Below, in pieces: positions 4,905 through 9,276 of a DNA stretch of 9,276 nucleotides; position 1 is the first letter of the stretch; each line of letters opens with the position of its first letter. This DNA is from Methanoregula sp. Lineage in GTDB: Archaea; Halobacteriota; Methanomicrobia; Methanomicrobiales; Methanospirillaceae. The stretch spans positions 1 to 9,276 of the forward strand of contig JAPKXT010000087.1 in assembly GCA_026394695.1 (NCBI GenBank). The letters are read 5' to 3'. Below the pieces are notes generated by a model. That model was not told where the DNA came from. It worked only from the letters and a program-made list of their open reading frames with translations, and did no database searches. The position numbers and the translations under genes are program-made.

Positions 4905-5639
4905 CTGACGGCAAATATCTCCGATCTTAAAGGCAATGAAGACCGGAAGATCATCTCAACGGGCAACAATGAACTGGATAAAAAAATTGCCGATGGACTG
5001 CCGCTTGAATCCCTCACTCTTATCGAAGGGGAAAACGACACCGGGAAAAGCGTAATCACCCAGCAGATCATCTGGGGCGCCATGAAACAGGGGATGTCTG
5101 TCGATCTGTTTACAACAGAGAACTCCAGCAGGAGTTTCATCAAGCAAATGGAGTCCATGAGTCTTGACATCTCGGAATATTTTGCCTGGGGCTACCTCAA
5201 AATCTTCCCCCTTCACGCGGACGGTTCTGAATCGAAAAAAGAAGAGATGGCAGGTATCCTTCCCCGCCTGATCAACTACATCGGGAAAAGCAAATCACCG
5301 GTAATAATTATCGATTCACTTACCCTTTTTACGGAATATACGGATACCGACCACATCCTAACCTTCTTCACGAACTGCAAAACCCTTGTCGATCGTGGCA
5401 AGACGATTGTTGTCACCCTGCACTCGTATGCATTTGAAGAAGAAACACTCGTGCGGATACGGTCAATCTGCGATGCCCACTTCACCATGAGAAAAGCCCT
5501 CATTGGCAGCAAGTACGTGATGGTAATGGAAGTGATCAAGGTCCGTGGCGCAAAGAGAACAACCGGAAACCTTGTCAGCTTTGAGGTGCATCCCGGTTAT
5601 GGCATGAAGGTTATCCCGATGAGTTTTGCGAGGGTCTGA
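4905..5639 (+). CDS. flaH: FlaH, RecA-like ATP-binding motor protein
   Basis: 244 residues if CTG 4905 is the start. FlaH is a KaiC/RecA-like protein that binds ATP, is thought not to hydrolyse it well, and forms a ring below the FlaI ATPase at the archaellum base. Walker A is GENDTGKS at 42-49 and Walker B is VIIID at 133-137, followed by SLT; TENS at 71-74 and the block VVTLHSYAF fit the family. The first ATG in frame is 5082, after Walker A, and no ATG, GTG or TTG occurs between the upstream stop (4884) and 5082. The sequence STGNNELDKKIADGLP before Walker A is ordinary FlaH N-terminus, so the gene must start near 4905 on a rare codon. A one-base error or mutation (ATG to CTG) would look the same. 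The stop is 1 base from the flaI ATG. Confidence 0.88.
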   Translation: MTANISDLKGNEDRKIISTGNNELDKKIADGLPLESLTLIEGENDTGKSVITQQIIWGAMKQGMSVDLFTTENSSRSFIKQMESMSLDISEYFAWGYLKIFPLHADGSESKKEEMAGILPRLINYIGKSKSPVIIIDSLTLFTEYTDTDHILTFFTNCKTLVDRGKTIVVTLHSYAFEEETLVRIRSICDAHFTMRKALIGSKYVMVMEVIKVRGAKRTTGNLVSFEVHPGYGMKVIPMSFARV

Positions 5640-5640
5640 T

Positions 5641-7518
5641 ATGGCGAATCTGTCTGTTGCCGTCAACCTCCCTTTCAAGCAGGAGGTCATTGATTCGGCC
5701 GTTGATTTTTATAATGATATTGAATCAAGTCCGCTCTATAAAATGCTGCCGGCAAATGCCAAAGAGTATGTGAAGGCCAGCCCGCACCTCCTTGAATATC
5801 TTCATACATTCCCCGTAAAAATCTACGGACTTCCCCTGTTCCTTTCGGAATTAAAAAAAGATCTCCGCACGATGGAGAGTCCGAATATTATCTATCCGGT
5901 CAATGAAACAACGTTTATCCACATCCTCCCTGACCCTGATGATGTCAGAAATTATTACATCCCCATCGAGCCTTCGTTTCTCCATAGCGTGAGCCTGCTC
6001 CAGCCCGTCATTGAAACCAAACTTATTGATCTGATTGACGGTTTTGAAGAGGATCCGGTCAGCGACAAGGAACGGGCAGAAGTCATCAAAAAGATGCTTG
6101 CGAATGTTGCGGTGATCAGACCAAACGATGTTGACCTTGCCCAGCTCACCGGGACGAGACCAGACCAGCAAAGTATAACATCAAAAATGGTCCGGTTCCT
6201 CAAAACGGATTTTACTGCAAAAGCCAATATGGAACGGGTTAAAAAGAAGCACCAGATCCCCCTCACACCCGAAGGAAAAGTGATCCTCACCAACGAGGAA
6301 TACCGGGCAATTGAATACCTCCTTATCCGGGATAAGATCGATATGGGGGTTCTCAAACCATTCCTTTCCGACCCCTATATAGAAGATATATCCTGTGATG
6401 GGATCGGGCCAATCTTCATCGAACACAAGATATTCAAAGGTCTCAAATCAGTGATTGAATTCACGGTCTCAAGTGAGCTGGATGAATTTGTGGTGAAGAT
6501 TGCCGAACGGATAAAGCGCCCGATCACCTACCGGAGTCCAATCGTCGATGCCACCCTTCCCGATGGTTCCCGTATCAACATAGTGTACGGGACTGCCATC
6601 AGCAGGCACGGGAGCAACTTTTCTATTCGTAAAGTGAACGAAGTGCCACTCTCCATTCTCAATATTGTCGAGAGCGGTGGTATGGATTATTTATCAGCCG
6701 CTTATATATGGATCTGCGTGGAGCACGGGATGTCACTGTTCGTTTCCGGGGAAACCGCAAGCGGGAAGACCACGCTCCTGAATGCAATTACGACGTTTAT
6801 CCCCCCGGAAAATAAAATAGTTACTATCGAGGATACTCCGGAGCTCAATGTACCGCACCGGAACTGGATCCGCGAAGTGGCACTTGCAAAGGGGAAAGGA
6901 GAGGGAACAGGTGGTTCAGCTGCGGGTGGAGAAGTGACCATGTTTGACCTGCTCAAGGCTGCCCTGCGCCAGCGTCCCAACCAGATTCTTGTCGGTGAAA
7001 TACGGGGTGTTGAAGGAGCTGTTGCATTTGGTGCCATGCAGACCGGTCACCCGGTTATGAGTACCTTCCATGCTGCTTCTGTGGAAAAGCTCATCCAGCG
7101 TCTTTGCGGAGACCCGATCAATATTCCCAAGACTTATGTGGATAATCTCAACCTGGTGATCATCATGAGTACGGTAAAACGGCCCGATGGTCAGTTAGTC
7201 CGGCGGATGATCAGTTGTAACGAACTGGTAGGGTTCAACCCGGAAACTCAGGGGTTCACGTTTATCGAGATGTTCAGCTGGGAACCGATCACGGATACAT
7301 TCATCTGGTCGGGGAAGGGCAGCTCTTATTTACTTGAGAATAAAATTGCCACCTTGCTCGGCATGCCCGAGAACAAAAAATCAGAGATCTATCTTGAGGT
7401 AGAAAAGCGGGCAAAAATTCTCGAGCGGCTTCACCAGGCAGGATACACCAAGTTCTGGGATTTATTCACCATGATAACGAAGATCAAGAGGCAGGGGCTC
7501 TTAAAGATAGGTTCCTGA
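5641..7518 (+). CDS. flaI: FlaI, archaellum assembly and rotation ATPase
   Basis: 625 residues. FlaI is the hexameric GspE-type secretion ATPase that drives both archaellum assembly and rotation by acting on FlaJ. The C-terminal ATPase core shows all motifs: Walker A GETASGKTT (370-378), Asp box TIEDTPEL with E397 and D398, Walker B ILVGEIRG with E453, and His box with H470 and H477 (TGHP, STFHAAS). The N-terminal part (about 190 residues before the conserved NTD2-like region with DPYIEDISCDG) makes it longer than the 510-560 residues of Sulfolobus and Methanocaldococcus FlaI. ATG 5641 is chosen over the TTG at 5626 because GAGGGT (5630-5635) sits 5 bases upstream and the TTG would overlap flaH. 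FlaJ starts one base after its stop, so the two are probably translationally coupled. Confidence 0.96.
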   Translation: MANLSVAVNLPFKQEVIDSAVDFYNDIESSPLYKMLPANAKEYVKASPHLLEYLHTFPVKIYGLPLFLSELKKDLRTMESPNIIYPVNETTFIHILPDPDDVRNYYIPIEPSFLHSVSLLQPVIETKLIDLIDGFEEDPVSDKERAEVIKKMLANVAVIRPNDVDLAQLTGTRPDQQSITSKMVRFLKTDFTAKANMERVKKKHQIPLTPEGKVILTNEEYRAIEYLLIRDKIDMGVLKPFLSDPYIEDISCDGIGPIFIEHKIFKGLKSVIEFTVSSELDEFVVKIAERIKRPITYRSPIVDATLPDGSRINIVYGTAISRHGSNFSIRKVNEVPLSILNIVESGGMDYLSAAYIWICVEHGMSLFVSGETASGKTTLLNAITTFIPPENKIVTIEDTPELNVPHRNWIREVALAKGKGEGTGGSAAGGEVTMFDLLKAALRQRPNQILVGEIRGVEGAVAFGAMQTGHPVMSTFHAASVEKLIQRLCGDPINIPKTYVDNLNLVIIMSTVKRPDGQLVRRMISCNELVGFNPETQGFTFIEMFSWEPITDTFIWSGKGSSYLLENKIATLLGMPENKKSEIYLEVEKRAKILERLHQAGYTKFWDLFTMITKIKRQGLLKIGS

Positions 7519-7519
7519 T

Positions 7520-9145
7520 ATGGTTGATACCACTCCGGACCAGGAAAAAAAACCAGAAGGCCGTCAAATCCTGTTTTCCTCTCAAATAAAGGGATTAAAA
7601 GAGAGAATCTCGCAGATCACCGAAGACAGGAAAATGGGGGCAGATCTCCTCTTTCTGAACACGTATATGGCATCGCTTGCCATTGCAAATGCGTCCAGGC
7701 CGGAGATCTTTGAGTATGCGTCGAAACGGAAAGAGTATATCTCAGCGAAATACATTACAAAAGTGGACCTGTATGTAAAAAAATGGAATTACAGTTATTC
7801 CGAATCTCTGGGGATAGTGGCTGACAGGACAAATAATATTATCCTTAAAAGCATGCTGAACCGGTATGCAAATGCAATAGACTCAGGTGTCCCTGATGAT
7901 GAGTTCTTAAAAAATGAACTTTCGACCGTCAAAAGCGTGTACCGAAGTCAGATCGAGCAAGGACTCGAGATGCTCAAAAAATGGGGCGATGCGTATATTG
8001 CCATGCTCCTTTCCGGGACGGTCATCGGAGTTACCATCATGATCTCCATCGCCATATATTCCCCGCAGGGCCTGGATGCTACCCTGAACATGGCCTATGC
8101 AATTATCCTCGTGATCTGTGTCTTTGGCAATCTGCTCATGTACACGTCAGTGCCGGATGACCCGAAATCCCACGGACTCATCGAAAGAGCATCGAAGGAA
8201 CAGCAGACAATACATGCGATGGAGAGGATAATTATCCCCCTGACCATCGGTGTGATTATCGTAATGGCGCTGATCGGGATCAATGCAGGTTTGATATTCC
8301 TGCTGGTGGGACTGCTGCTGGCGCCTCTTGGCATTATCGGGTTTATTGATGACAGTAATATCACCCTTCGTGACAACGATTTTTCCACGTTCATACGCAG
8401 TCTGGGAGCGATAATGGGGGGACAGGGCACCACAGCAGTACATGCTCTTGCAACCCTTGACAAAAAGTCTCTCACCGCCCTCGAACCTCTGGTGAGTTCA
8501 GTCTATTCCCAGATGAACCTTGGTCTTGATAACAAACAGATCTGGGATAAGTTCATCGGTGAATCGGGGAGCAACCTCATTTACAAATATCTCAATATCT
8601 ATCTTGATACCGTTATCATGGGGGGTCCGCCGGAACCGATCGGTACGGTAGTCGGGTCATCGGTACTTGAACAGACACTCCTGCGGGAGAAAAAAGATAT
8701 GCATGCCCGCAGTTTTATCGTGCTCCTCGTACCCATGCACATGGCAATGGTAGGGATTTTTGTTGTTCTTTTCCGCATAATGTTAACATTGACCGGCTCT
8801 GTCACGGCGATGATGGGAAAATTTGCGGCAACAACTGCTGCTTCAGGAGGCGCGAGCGCGGGAGGGGTTTCTGCGGGCAGTGCTCTTGGGGGGATGTCTA
8901 TGTTCACCAACTTCCCTGAAAAGGAGATGGGCAACTTTGTAGTAATTTCTCTTATCATCATCACGGTGTCCAATATTATCGCTGCACGGATTGTCGGGGG
9001 AGGGGACAGGTATATGTTTTATTTCTATACAGCCCTGTTCTGTACACTTACCGGACTTATTCTCCTGATTGCGCCCATGGGAGTGAACATATTCTTCAGC
9101 CCCGAGGGACTCTCGAATATGGGAAAAACAGGTGCCGGAGCATAA
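7520..9145 (+). CDS. flaJ: FlaJ, archaellum membrane platform protein
   Basis: 541 residues. FlaJ is the polytopic inner platform around which the archaellum is built, docking the FlaI hexamer from the cytosol; it belongs to the GspF/T2SSF family. The first cytosolic domain spans about 40-155. Membrane segments are seen at about 159-180, 190-208, 237-253, 256-276, 398-425, 471-492 and 499-522. The second cytosolic domain lies at about 285-395 (FSTFIRSLGAIM, then GSSVLEQTLLREKKDMHARS), with the charged loops expected to meet FlaI. Residues 436-459 are a Gly/Ala/Ser-rich, low-complexity loop between two membrane helices. The start ATG follows the flaI stop directly, with a weak GGTTCCTGAT-type ribosome site inside flaI. 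This is the last recognised archaellum gene of the operon. Confidence 0.95.
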   Translation: MVDTTPDQEKKPEGRQILFSSQIKGLKERISQITEDRKMGADLLFLNTYMASLAIANASRPEIFEYASKRKEYISAKYITKVDLYVKKWNYSYSESLGIVADRTNNIILKSMLNRYANAIDSGVPDDEFLKNELSTVKSVYRSQIEQGLEMLKKWGDAYIAMLLSGTVIGVTIMISIAIYSPQGLDATLNMAYAIILVICVFGNLLMYTSVPDDPKSHGLIERASKEQQTIHAMERIIIPLTIGVIIVMALIGINAGLIFLLVGLLLAPLGIIGFIDDSNITLRDNDFSTFIRSLGAIMGGQGTTAVHALATLDKKSLTALEPLVSSVYSQMNLGLDNKQIWDKFIGESGSNLIYKYLNIYLDTVIMGGPPEPIGTVVGSSVLEQTLLREKKDMHARSFIVLLVPMHMAMVGIFVVLFRIMLTLTGSVTAMMGKFAATTAASGGASAGGVSAGSALGGMSMFTNFPEKEMGNFVVISLIIITVSNIIAARIVGGGDRYMFYFYTALFCTLTGLILLIAPMGVNIFFSPEGLSNMGKTGAGA

Positions 9146-9159
9146 GGAATGTATCTTAT

Positions 9160-9276
9160 ATGAAAGAAAGTCTGCGCAGGGTTATCCTCTTTACCGTGAT
9201 TGTGATTACCGGCTCAGTCATGATCCTGTTTGATGTGCCCCTAATCCTTATGATCCCCCTGATCCTGGCAGTAGGG
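9160..9276 (+). CDS. Unidentified membrane protein, 5' part
   Basis: 39 codons from ATG 9160, open to the window end. The product begins MKESLRRV, a basic start, followed by hydrophobic stretches at about 8-23 and 26-39 with an Asp at 24 between them. This fits a multi-span membrane protein with its N-terminus inside. It starts 14 bases after flaJ and may be the next gene of the same operon. FlaK, the archaellin peptidase, was considered because it often lies near, but the start does not show the FlaK pattern and its catalytic Asp motifs would be beyond the edge. I do not recognise the family. Confidence 0.6.
   Translation, partial: MKESLRRVILFTVIVITGSVMILFDVPLILMIPLILAVG

Overview
The window is archaeal and most likely comes from a methanogenic euryarchaeon of the Methanomicrobiales (Methanoregula/Methanospirillum-like). 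This rests on an archaeal translation factor 5A, a complete archaellum motor gene set, an archaellin N-terminus of the type I associate with that order, and AT-rich gene gaps with oligo-T terminators. The genus is inferred, since no search could be run.

Layout, all on the + strand: the 3' part of the aIF5A gene (1-254); an AT-rich gap holding a terminator-like hairpin (255-687); a membrane-anchored surface protein of unknown function (688-1464); a gap with small inverted repeats and the archaellin promoter (1465-1796); one archaellin gene (1797-2351); a gap of about 600 bases carrying a 256-base element with 17-base perfect inverted ends, read as a MITE (2476-2731); then a tight operon of archaellum genes, flaC/D/E-type, flaG-like, flaF-like, flaH, flaI, flaJ (2968-9145); and the start of an unidentified membrane protein (9160 to the end).

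The genes fit one machine. FlaB would form the filament. The FlaG- and FlaF-like proteins, each with one N-terminal membrane helix and an outside beta domain, would link the filament to the cell envelope. FlaJ is the membrane platform, FlaI the ATPase that powers assembly and rotation, FlaH its ATP-binding partner, and the FlaC/D/E protein the cytosolic link to the chemotaxis switch. The prepilin peptidase FlaK and chemotaxis genes are not seen here.

The main points beyond routine annotation are: flaH has no ATG, GTG or TTG upstream of its Walker A motif and probably starts at CTG 4905 behind a good Shine-Dalgarno sequence; a MITE-like element lies between archaellin and the motor operon; the archaellin leader lacks Lys/Arg; and the FlaG-like protein has an EF-hand-like loop. 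I see no wholly new system here.
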